Of a stretch of 18,715 nucleotides of DNA, positions 7,792-14,659 are shown one piece after another (the first letter of the stretch is position 1; each line of letters opens with the position of its first letter). The stretch lies in NCBI GenBank assembly GCA_043746555.1, contig JAYTQU010000219.1:1-18715 (forward strand), written 5' to 3'. Under the pieces are notes generated by a model. That model did not search any database, was not told the origin of the DNA, and was given only the letters and a program-made list of their open reading frames with translations. This DNA comes from CAZQYC01 sp043746555 (GTDB lineage: Bacteria; Pseudomonadota; Gammaproteobacteria; Steroidobacterales; Steroidobacteraceae). Made by a program: the position numbers and the translations under genes.

Positions 7792-8316
7792 ATGGCCGAG
7801 CAAACTCCCGACAACACCGCTCCTCTGGGCGCCCCTCAAGGCAACGGTGCCGCCGATCCGAATGCGCCGCAATTTGCGCCGCAAGCGGTCTACATCAAAG
7901 ACGTTTCCTTCGAATCGCCGAGCGGTCCGCGTGTGCAACCGAACACGCAAACCAATCCCACGATCAATCTCAACATGAGCACCGCCGTTAACGAACTCGG
8001 CCCGGAGTTACGCGAAGTGGTATTGACCGTGCACTTGCAAGCGATGGTCGGCGACAAGTCGCTGTGGCTGGTGGAACTGCAACAGGCCGGCGCGTTCGCG
8101 ATGCGCAATTTTCCACAGGATCAACTGCCGCGTTTGCTGGGCATTTTCTGTCCGGATTACTTGCTGCCGTACGCGCGACAAACGGTGTCCGATCTGCTCA
8201 TGAAAGGCGGGTTTCCACCGTTTCTGTTGCCGCCGGTGAACTTCGACGCGCTTTACAATCAAGCGGTGCAGCAACAAGCGCTACAGCAGCAAACCGCGCC
8301 GACACCAATTAACTAA
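7792..8316 (+). CDS. secB: Protein-export chaperone SecB
   Basis: SecB is a homotetrameric cytosolic chaperone that keeps precursor proteins unfolded and hands them to SecA. The 174 residues contain the family landmarks: YIKDVSFESP near the start of the fold, the central WLVELQQAGAF strand, GIFCPDYLLPYAR, and the C-terminal LLMKGGFPPFLLPPVNF followed by a Gln-rich tail. The first 33 residues are an Ala/Pro/Asn-rich extension, somewhat longer than usual. The start is well supported by AGGAAA 5 bp upstream. It lies 36 bp before gpsA, in the conserved order. Its SecA-binding role makes the small SEC-C protein elsewhere in the window worth noting, but no link between them is shown. Confidence 0.97.
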   Translation: MAEQTPDNTAPLGAPQGNGAADPNAPQFAPQAVYIKDVSFESPSGPRVQPNTQTNPTINLNMSTAVNELGPELREVVLTVHLQAMVGDKSLWLVELQQAGAFAMRNFPQDQLPRLLGIFCPDYLLPYARQTVSDLLMKGGFPPFLLPPVNFDALYNQAVQQQALQQQTAPTPIN

Positions 8317-8352
8317 TCGCGATCCCGGATCGCAAGATGCGGGAGCACAAAG

Positions 8353-9393
8353 ATGGTTGACGCGCAACCGTCGAAGCTGCCGAGCGCCGAGCCGATTCTG
8401 ATTGTCGGCGCGGGTTCTTGGGGTACGGCGCTCGCGATTCAATTCGTGCGCGCCGGCCGTCGCACTTATCTTTGGGGACGCGACGCTACGCAGCTCGCGA
8501 ATCTGGAACGCGAACGAGTCAACCAACGCTATCTTCCCGACACGCCGTTTCCGGCAGAGTTGATCGTTGCATCGACTCTCGAACGTGCGCTCAACCAATG
8601 TCGCGACATTCTGGTCGCTGTGCCGAGTCATGCGTTGCGCGCAACGCTAATGAGCATCGCGCCGCACATTGGCAATGACATTCGAGTCGCGTGGGCAACG
8701 AAGGGCTTCGAACTGCACACCGGAAAGTTACCGCATCAAGTGGTCGCCGAAGTGCTCGACGCCCATTTACCGTCGGCGTTACCGCTGGCGGTTATTTCAG
8801 GCCCGACCTTCGCGCGCGAAGTTGGCGCAGGCCTGCCGACCGCGATGACGGTCGCCGCCACCGATGATTCCTTTGCGCGCGAGTTGGCCCATAGTCTCTC
8901 GAGTCATCACTTTCGCGCCTACACATCGACGGATGTTATCGGCGTCGAAGTGGGCGGTGCCGTGAAAAACGTTTTGGCGATCGGTGCGGGCATGTCGGAC
9001 GGATTGGGTTTCGGCGCGAATACGCGCATTGCGCTAATCACGCGCGGCCTAGTCGAGATGACTCGGCTGGGCGTCGCGCTCGGCGCGCAACGCGAAACAT
9101 TTATGGGTCTCGCCGGTCTGGGCGATCTCGTGCTTACTTGCACCGATAACTTATCGCGCAATCGCCGATTTGGATTGGCGGTTGCGGCAGGCAAGACTAC
9201 GAAACAAGCACAGGCGGAGATCGGCCAAGTGGTGGAGGGCGTGCAGGCGGCGCAAGCGGTGCACGAAGTGGCGGCACAATTGAAAGTGGAAATGCCGATT
9301 TGCGAACAAGTATTCGCGGTGCTGTATCAGAACGTTGCGCCGGCGCAGGCCGTCAAACAATTGATGAGTCGCGAACTTAAGTCCGAGAGCTAA
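8353..9393 (+). CDS. gpsA: Glycerol-3-phosphate dehydrogenase [NAD(P)+]
   Basis: GpsA reduces dihydroxyacetone phosphate to sn-glycerol 3-phosphate, the backbone of membrane phospholipids. The 346 residues start with the Rossmann motif VGAGSWGTAL (18-27), followed by the GPTFA segment (150-154), the catalytic Lys in GGAVKNVLAIGAG (K205) and GLGDLVLTC in the substrate domain. K117 in ATKGFE is also kept. A GGGAG sequence 7 bp upstream supports the start. It closes the yibN-grxC-secB-gpsA series; in E. coli cysE comes next, but here a structured repeat element follows 4 bp after the stop codon and then convergent genes. Confidence 0.97.
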   Translation: MVDAQPSKLPSAEPILIVGAGSWGTALAIQFVRAGRRTYLWGRDATQLANLERERVNQRYLPDTPFPAELIVASTLERALNQCRDILVAVPSHALRATLMSIAPHIGNDIRVAWATKGFELHTGKLPHQVVAEVLDAHLPSALPLAVISGPTFAREVGAGLPTAMTVAATDDSFARELAHSLSSHHFRAYTSTDVIGVEVGGAVKNVLAIGAGMSDGLGFGANTRIALITRGLVEMTRLGVALGAQRETFMGLAGLGDLVLTCTDNLSRNRRFGLAVAAGKTTKQAQAEIGQVVEGVQAAQAVHEVAAQLKVEMPICEQVFAVLYQNVAPAQAVKQLMSRELKSES

Positions 9394-9397
9394 TCCT

Positions 9398-9567
9398 CTA
9401 GCAGCTGTTGAAAAAGGCTATCCATGCCATTTTTCAACGTCGCTTGCGAAAGACGTGGCTTTCGCTTCACTCCCGAAATCAAGCACCAAGCAATCTGCAT
9501 GATTTCGTCGGGCCGTCCGTGGCCCAATCTAGCAGCTGTTGAAAAGAATTTTTCAACAGACTGCTAG
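9398..9567. repeat. 170-bp MITE-like structured element with terminal inverted repeats
   Basis: The ends match: ctagcagctgttgaaaaa at 9398-9415, and the reverse complement of 9549-9567 reads ctagcagtctgttgaaaaa, differing by one inserted base. A second direct copy of the left end starts at 9529 (ctagcagctgttgaaaa). Between the ends are five successive stem-loops: GTTGAAAAA/TTTTTCAAC (9407-9438), GCGAAAG/CTTTCGC (9446-9465), CGAAATCA/TGATTTCG (9474-9507), GGGCC/GGCCC (9510-9525), and the long terminal hairpin (9529-9567). No ORF is inside. The location between convergent gpsA and the oxidoreductase beta gene suits a bidirectional transcription terminator. A non-autonomous transposon remnant (MITE) or a dispersed intergenic repeat is the best reading; no target duplication is obvious. 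Confidence 0.7.
9529..9567. terminator. Long hairpin acting as probable bidirectional terminator
   Basis: The arms ctagcagctgttgaaaa (9529-9545) and tttttcaacagactgctag (9549-9567) pair over nearly their full length around a 3-nt loop. The hairpin lies between convergent gpsA and the oxidoreductase beta gene. The minus-strand stop codon TAG (9566-9564) is inside the right arm. No separate U-tract follows the stem, so it is not a classical intrinsic terminator. Confidence 0.45.
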
Positions 9568-10619
9568 CGATACCGACTCATGATCTTTTCCAATCCCTTG
9601 CTGCCGGGCGTTAACTTCGCATAGGGAAATTGATTGAGCGCTGCCTTTGGCGTGTGATTCAACTCGTGCATATCGGTGCTTTGCTCGTTGATGTAAATCA
9701 ATCCAGTGACGTATTCGTTTTGACGCAGTTTATCGCGAATATAACTGATGGCCTTGCCGCGATGCGTGGGATCGTAACTTTCATCGAGTTTGCGCAACAG
9801 CACGCGGCTGCCATCGTGCATGGTTACCGGCAATGCGTCACCTTCCTGATATGAAGCCGTGATCTCCGTTGCGGGCGGCACAAAGTCGGTGTGCACGACT
9901 TCATCGTAGTGATCGCGAACGTAGGAATAACTTTTCGTCGAGCCTTCGTGATCGTTGAAACTCACACAAGGCGAAAGAATATCGATTAATCCGAAACCCT
10001 TGTGACGAATACCGGCTTTGATCAGCGGCACCAATTGCGCCTTGTCACCGGAAAAACTTCGCGCGACAAACGTTGCGCCCAACGTTAACGCTAGCGTCAC
10101 TGGATCGATCGGCGGCGATTGATTCGCTTCGCCCTTCTTCGGTTTACTGCCGAGGTCGGCGCTGGCCGAAAATTGACCCTTGGTCAAGCCGTACACGCCA
10201 TTATTCTCCAGCAAATAAAGCATGTTGATGTTGCGACGGATCGCATGGACAAATTGACCCATGCCAATGGACAGCGTGTCGCCGTCGCCGGATACGCCGA
10301 TGTAGTGCAGGTCGGGATTTGCGCAATTGGCGCCGGTGGCAATCGACGGCATCCGTCCATGCACCGCGTTGAATCCGTGACCGCCGCTGACGAAGTACGC
10401 CGTGGTTTTCGACGAACAACCGATGCCTGAGAGCTTGACGATGGTTTCAGGTTGCAGCGACAACTCCCACACGGCTTCAATAATCGCGGCGGTGATGGAA
10501 TCGTGTCCGCACCCCGCGCAAAGCGTCGACATGCCGCCTTCGTAGTCGCGCCGCGTAAGTCCCAACTGGTTGCGCGGCAGATGGGGATTAAAGACTTTCG
10601 GTTTGGCGATGGAAGTCAT
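9564..10619 (-). CDS. korB: 2-oxoacid:ferredoxin oxidoreductase, beta (TPP-binding) subunit
   Basis: This subunit carries thiamine diphosphate and a [4Fe-4S] cluster and performs the oxidative decarboxylation of a 2-oxoacid (2-oxoglutarate in KorAB-type enzymes) to the CoA thioester with reduction of ferredoxin. The 351 residues show cluster Cys in CAGCGHDS (C34, C37) and GIGCSSKT (C68), and the TPP/Mg motif GDGDTLSIG (111-119) ending in ENNGVYG (138-144). GGAG lies 7 bp before the ATG. It follows the alpha gene after 57 bp, which contain a short G-rich repeat. Its TAG stop falls inside the adjacent structured repeat, so the C-terminus may have been set by that insertion. Substrate choice cannot be read with certainty. 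Confidence 0.93.
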   Translation of the reverse strand: MTSIAKPKVFNPHLPRNQLGLTRRDYEGGMSTLCAGCGHDSITAAIIEAVWELSLQPETIVKLSGIGCSSKTTAYFVSGGHGFNAVHGRMPSIATGANCANPDLHYIGVSGDGDTLSIGMGQFVHAIRRNINMLYLLENNGVYGLTKGQFSASADLGSKPKKGEANQSPPIDPVTLALTLGATFVARSFSGDKAQLVPLIKAGIRHKGFGLIDILSPCVSFNDHEGSTKSYSYVRDHYDEVVHTDFVPPATEITASYQEGDALPVTMHDGSRVLLRKLDESYDPTHRGKAISYIRDKLRQNEYVTGLIYINEQSTDMHELNHTPKAALNQFPYAKLTPGSKGLEKIMSRYR

Positions 10620-10641
10620 GATGCGCTCCGCGCGGGGTATA

Positions 10642-10664
10642 GGCTGTAGGCGCTGGGCTGTAGG
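10642..10664. repeat. Short direct repeat GGCTGTAGG x2 in the korA-korB gap
   Basis: GGCTGTAGG occurs at 10642-10650 and 10656-10664 (period 14). It lies in the 57-bp gap just upstream of the beta-subunit start. Related G-rich repeats occur at 12577-12606 and 18093-18110. Confidence 0.6.
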
Positions 10665-10676
10665 TCGGAACGGAAA

Positions 10677-12512
10677 TCAAGCAGTCGCCGCTTGCGGATT
10701 GATCTCTTGAAGAATGTGCAACATGGAATCCACGATGCAGTCGGACGACATCGGCATGCCGCTGTAATGCAGGATCGAGCGTAGCTTCGATTTTTCGACG
10801 CTGGTTTCCAATGTGATCAAACTCTTAAGCTGCGCGTCGCGATTTTGTTCGATTACAAAAATCGTTTCGTGTGCGGCCAAAAAATCCTCCACCTCCGAGC
10901 CGAAGGGGAAACCGCGAATGCGCATGTAATCGAGGTGCACGCCGCGTCGTTTCAAAATGTCGATGGCCTCGTGTACCGCGCCGTCGCAACTGCCGATGGA
11001 TACGAACGCCAGATCGTGTTCGCAGCGACCTTCGATCACCGCCTGCGGCACTAAAGTTTTAGCGGTATCGAATTTTCGCTTGAGACGGTCGAGCACCACT
11101 TGATATTCGGCGGAGTCTTCTGTGTAGCCGCCGAACTGATTGTGACCCGAGCCGCGTGTGAAGTAGGCACCCTTGGGATGCACGCCGGCGATCGTGCGAT
11201 AGGGAATGCCATCGCCGTCTTTGTCGACGTAGCGCTGAAACTTTTCTATCTTGGCAAGTTCTTCTTTACTCAATACTTTGCCGCGATCCGGTTGGTAGGC
11301 GTCGTCCCATTTCAGTTCCTTGCACATCCAATCGTTCATGCCGATGTCGAGATCGAGCAACACCATCACCGGCGTTTGCAGGCGTTCGGATAGGTCGAAT
11401 GCTTGCACGGCCATGTAGAAACATTCTTCCGGATTCGCGGGAAATAACAGCACATGTCGCGTATCGCCATGCGATGCATAGGCGGCGAGCATCAAGTCGC
11501 CTTGCTGCGTGCGCGTCGGCATACCGGTCGAAGGGCCGACACGTTGCACATCGAAGATCACCGCCGGGATTTCGGCGTAATAGGCGAGACCGATGAATTC
11601 ATTCATCAGAGAGATGCCCGGACCGCTGGTCGGCGTGAACGATCTTGCGCCGTTCCACGATGCGCCGATCACTACGCCGATCGCAGCGAGTTCATCCTCC
11701 GCCTGAACGATCACGTAATTGTGTTCGCCCGTTTCCGGATTCACGCGCCACTTTTCGCAGAAACTCTTGAACGCATCCATCAGCGAGGTCGAGGGGGTAA
11801 TCGGATACCACGCCCCGACTGTCGCACCGGCATACATGCAACCAAGACCGGCCGCAGCGTTTCCCTCGATCATGATATAGCCCGCCGTCTTGTTCATGTG
11901 TTCGGTACGCAGCGGTAGCTGGCAAGCCAAATGTTCTTTCGCGTAGTTGTAACCGCTTTCGAGCGCCTTAACGTTTGAATCGAGCAGCGCTTTCTTACTA
12001 GCGTAGCTTTCGCCGAGTTGTGCGCGCATCACGTCCATGTCGAGATCGATCAGCGCCGCTACCACGCCCGCATACATGATGTTCTTTAGGAGAATGCGAT
12101 TACGTGTGCCCTGAAAGGTTTCGTTGCACATGCGCGCCAGCGGCGCGCCCAAGATGGTGACGTCATCGCGTTGCAATAGTCCCGGGCGCGGCCAACTGGA
12201 ATCGAAAATCAAATAACCGCCGCTGCTCACTTCTTTTAGATCTTTCGCGTAGGTCTCGCCATTCATTGCAACCATGATGTCAACGCGACCCGAGCGGGCT
12301 ACGTAGCCGTCGCGGCTCACGCGAATCTCGTACCACGTCGGTAGCCCCTGGATGTTGGATGGAAAAAGATTTTTCCCCATTACCGGAATGCCCATGCGGA
12401 AAATGGTCTTCATCACCAGGCCGTTCGCACTGGCCGAACCGGTGCCGTTGACGTTGGCGAATTTGATGACGAAATCGTTGACGCGGCCGGCGTCTTTAGT
12501 AAGGGTGGTCAT
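10677..12512 (-). CDS. korA: 2-oxoacid:ferredoxin oxidoreductase, fused gamma-alpha subunit
   Basis: From the ATG at 12512 the protein has 611 residues. Residues about 10-195 form the gamma domain (VIKFANVNGTGSASANGLVM near the start, CoA-site region). From about 210 the alpha subunit follows: MIEGNAAAGLGCMYAGA, then YPITPSTSLMDAF, then the GPGISLMNEFIGLAYYAEIP core, and a C-terminal domain IGSCDGAVHEAIDILKRRG. This is the usual fused arrangement of KorA/VorA-like enzymes. A longer frame opens at 12608, but the extra 32 residues come from a G-rich repeat and are unlike the family, so I use the internal MTTLTKDAG start, although no good ribosome-binding site precedes it. It is flanked by the electron-transfer subunit (104 bp upstream) and the beta subunit, forming one module. 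Confidence 0.92.
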   Translation of the reverse strand: MTTLTKDAGRVNDFVIKFANVNGTGSASANGLVMKTIFRMGIPVMGKNLFPSNIQGLPTWYEIRVSRDGYVARSGRVDIMVAMNGETYAKDLKEVSSGGYLIFDSSWPRPGLLQRDDVTILGAPLARMCNETFQGTRNRILLKNIMYAGVVAALIDLDMDVMRAQLGESYASKKALLDSNVKALESGYNYAKEHLACQLPLRTEHMNKTAGYIMIEGNAAAGLGCMYAGATVGAWYPITPSTSLMDAFKSFCEKWRVNPETGEHNYVIVQAEDELAAIGVVIGASWNGARSFTPTSGPGISLMNEFIGLAYYAEIPAVIFDVQRVGPSTGMPTRTQQGDLMLAAYASHGDTRHVLLFPANPEECFYMAVQAFDLSERLQTPVMVLLDLDIGMNDWMCKELKWDDAYQPDRGKVLSKEELAKIEKFQRYVDKDGDGIPYRTIAGVHPKGAYFTRGSGHNQFGGYTEDSAEYQVVLDRLKRKFDTAKTLVPQAVIEGRCEHDLAFVSIGSCDGAVHEAIDILKRRGVHLDYMRIRGFPFGSEVEDFLAAHETIFVIEQNRDAQLKSLITLETSVEKSKLRSILHYSGMPMSSDCIVDSMLHILQEINPQAATA

Positions 12513-12576
12513 GGTGTTGGATCGGCTGGGGCAATTGTGGCTGGGGGTCGGAAAGCGGCAGCGGGTTTTGATTTTT

Positions 12577-12606
12577 CCTCCAGTCTCCAGCCCCCGACCT
12601 CCAGTC
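12577..12606. repeat. Short direct repeat CCTCCAGTC x2 in the 104-bp gap
   Basis: CCTCCAGTC occurs at 12577-12585 and 12598-12606 (GACTGGAGG on the minus strand, period 21), separated by a C-rich CTCCAGCCCCC tract. It lies between the electron-transfer and gamma-alpha genes and may be part of a family of G-rich microrepeats in this genome. It mimics a GGAGG ribosome-binding site but is too far from the KorA start used here. Confidence 0.6.
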
Positions 12607-12616
12607 ATTCGATTAT

Positions 12617-14419
12617 CTACGCAATCTTCCTCTGGGGTTGTGGCTTCATCACATCGCCTGCACTCGCCACTTTAATGGTGGATTTCTGCATATCCCATGC
12701 GTAGGTGGGGCAGCGTTCTGCGCACAAACCGCAGTGCACGCAAAGATCTTCGTCTTTCACCATGACTCGTGCGGTCTGTTTCAACGGCGCCGACACGTAC
12801 AACGCTTGCGTTAGGCTGCTGGCGGGAGCTTTGAGTCGCTGACGCAACTCGTTTTCTTCGCCATTTGCCGTCATCGTTAGGCAATCGGTGGGGCAGATAT
12901 CGATGCAGGCATCGCACTCAATGCACAGCTTGGCGTCGAACACCGTTTGCACATCGCAGTTCAAACAGCGCTGCACTTCGGCTTGGCATTGTTCCGCCGT
13001 GAAGCCGAGTTCGACTTCGATGTCGACTTTCTTGAAGCGCTCTTTCAAGCCAACATGCGGCATCAAGCGTCGCTCAACGGGGTTGTAGTCGTTCTTGTAC
13101 GACCACTCGTGCATGCCCATCTTGCGACTCGACAACGTGACAAAATTTGGCGGACGCTCGTCGACACTTAAGTTCTGGCAAAACTGATGTATTGAGATTG
13201 CCGCTTGATGGCCGTGTTCGACCGCCCAAATAATATTTTTCGGACCGAACGCCGCATCGCCACCGAAAAATATTTCCGGCCGCGTCGATTGATGCGACTT
13301 GGCGTCGACTTTGGGCACGTGCCATTTGTCGAACTCGATGCCGACATCGCTCTCGATCCAGGGAAATGCGTTTTCCTGGCCGATGGCGAGAATCACATCG
13401 TCGCAGGGATAAAATTCTTCGCCGACGATTTTCTCACTCTTAATGCGCGCGCCGTCCATCTCATACTCCATTTGATCGAACATCATACCGGCGAGCTTGC
13501 CGTCCTTGATGACGAACGACCTCGGCGAGCGATTGATGACGATCTGAACGGTTTCTTCTTCGGCGTCGTCGAGTTCCCATGCAGAAGCTTTGAAGAACTC
13601 GCGCGGCTTGCGCGCCATCACTTTGACTTCCTTCGCGCCCAAGCGCATCGATGTGCGACAGCAATCCATTGCGGTGTTGCCGACGCCGATGATTAACACT
13701 TTTTCGCCGATGCTCTTAATGTGAGCAAACGCGACCGATTCCAGCCAATCGATCCCGATGTGGATGCGATCACTGTCATCGCGGCCAGGCAATTCAAGAT
13801 TTTTACCCTTGGGCGCGCCGGTGCCGACGAATATCGCATCGAACTCTTTGCCCGCGAGCAGCGCTTTCATACTATTGACCGGTGCGTTCAAGCGTAGATC
13901 GACGCCCATGTCGGTGATGTAACCGATCTCTTCGCTTAACACTTTCTCAGGTAGGCGAAACGACGGGATGTTGGTACGCATGAGTCCGCCCGGCACCTCC
14001 CACTTTTCGAAAATGGTGACTTGATAGCCAAGCGGCATCAAATCGTTGGCAACGGTGAGCGATGCCGGACCTGCGCCGATGCAGACAATTCGCTTACCGT
14101 TTTTCTGTTTGGGAATGGCCGGCAGTAAGCCGGAAATATCGTCACGATGATCGGCAGCGACGCGCTTCAATCGACAAATCGCCACCGGTTCGTCTTCGAC
14201 GCGACCGCGACGACACGCCGGCTCGCAAGGTCGATCGCACACGCGACCCAAAATTCCCGGAAAGACATTCGATTCGCGATTCACCATGTAGGCATCGGTG
14301 AATTTGCCTTGCGCGATCAGTCGAATGTATTCCGGCACATCGGTGTGCGCGGGGCAGGCCCATTGGCAATCGACCACTTTGTGGAAGTAGTCGGGATTCT
14401 TAGTATCGGTTGCATCCAC
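12617..14419 (-). CDS. korC: FAD/NAD(P)-binding, multi-[4Fe-4S] electron-transfer subunit (GltD-like + ferredoxin)
   Basis: The 600-residue protein has an N-terminal GltD-type iron-sulfur region (C18, C22, C61, C65, C69), an FAD site GAGPAS (115-120), a second Rossmann site GVGNTA (245-250), the FGGDAAFGPKNIIWAVEHGHQAA segment that closes the FAD fold (about 385-407), and a C-terminal 2[4Fe-4S] ferredoxin-like part: C485, C488, CIECDACIDICP (499-510) and CVHCGLCAERCP (560-571). It should pass electrons between NAD(P)H and ferredoxin. Next to KorA and KorB it fits the third subunit described for the Thauera aromatica KorABC enzyme, hence the symbol, given by analogy. It begins the module; a 9-bp inverted repeat lies upstream. 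Cofactor direction cannot be told from sequence. Confidence 0.88.
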   Translation of the reverse strand: MDATDTKNPDYFHKVVDCQWACPAHTDVPEYIRLIAQGKFTDAYMVNRESNVFPGILGRVCDRPCEPACRRGRVEDEPVAICRLKRVAADHRDDISGLLPAIPKQKNGKRIVCIGAGPASLTVANDLMPLGYQVTIFEKWEVPGGLMRTNIPSFRLPEKVLSEEIGYITDMGVDLRLNAPVNSMKALLAGKEFDAIFVGTGAPKGKNLELPGRDDSDRIHIGIDWLESVAFAHIKSIGEKVLIIGVGNTAMDCCRTSMRLGAKEVKVMARKPREFFKASAWELDDAEEETVQIVINRSPRSFVIKDGKLAGMMFDQMEYEMDGARIKSEKIVGEEFYPCDDVILAIGQENAFPWIESDVGIEFDKWHVPKVDAKSHQSTRPEIFFGGDAAFGPKNIIWAVEHGHQAAISIHQFCQNLSVDERPPNFVTLSSRKMGMHEWSYKNDYNPVERRLMPHVGLKERFKKVDIEVELGFTAEQCQAEVQRCLNCDVQTVFDAKLCIECDACIDICPTDCLTMTANGEENELRQRLKAPASSLTQALYVSAPLKQTARVMVKDEDLCVHCGLCAERCPTYAWDMQKSTIKVASAGDVMKPQPQRKIA

Positions 14420-14659
14420 CGTCTTCGCCTTGAATCAACAAGAGATAGGATCAGATCGCACTAATCAACGATGCAAAGCCTAGTGCGATAAACCGCAACC
14501 CAATAGGTCGACTACCCTCGACTTAATCGTTGCGACACACGCAATACAACTTTGACTTAGATATTAAGCCATAGATGCTAAAACTTCGCTCGTAAGAGCG
14601 TAACCGTTTGAGAAGCAAAGGCAAGCGAGAAATTGCTAAGAGAACGCCGCTGCGATCGC
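14420..14659. other. Intergenic region upstream of the ferredoxin oxidoreductase module
   Basis: No gene is seen in these 240 bp, which hold the expected promoter of the minus-strand oxidoreductase genes. Visible structure: a 9-bp inverted repeat (14455-14489, listed separately) and a CGCTC-GTAA-GAGCG hairpin (14587-14600) downstream of the 701-aa gene stop, without a clear U-tract. I could not define -35/-10 boxes with confidence. Confidence 0.6.
14455..14489. promoter_or_regulatory. 9-bp perfect inverted repeat, possible operator or 5'-UTR stem
   Basis: ATCGCACTA (14455-14463) and TAGTGCGAT (14481-14489) are perfect reverse complements with 17 bp between them, 36-70 bp upstream of the korC start. 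The spacing would suit either an RNA stem-loop in the leader or a dimeric repressor site spanning about three helical turns. No family-specific match was recognised. Confidence 0.55.

Noticed and set aside
12513..12608. Longer N-terminus for the gamma-alpha subunit (32 extra residues, MTGGRGLETGG...).
   Set aside because: It is encoded by a G-rich microrepeat and low-complexity leader, and is unlike the start of family members.
14463..14520. Possible c-di-GMP-I (GEMM) riboswitch on the plus strand, because of GATGCAAAGCC and TAAACC.
   Set aside because: The first GEMM helix with its GNRA loop is missing, the GCAAAGCC lies in the loop of the 9-bp inverted repeat, and the strand is antisense to the only nearby gene it could control.
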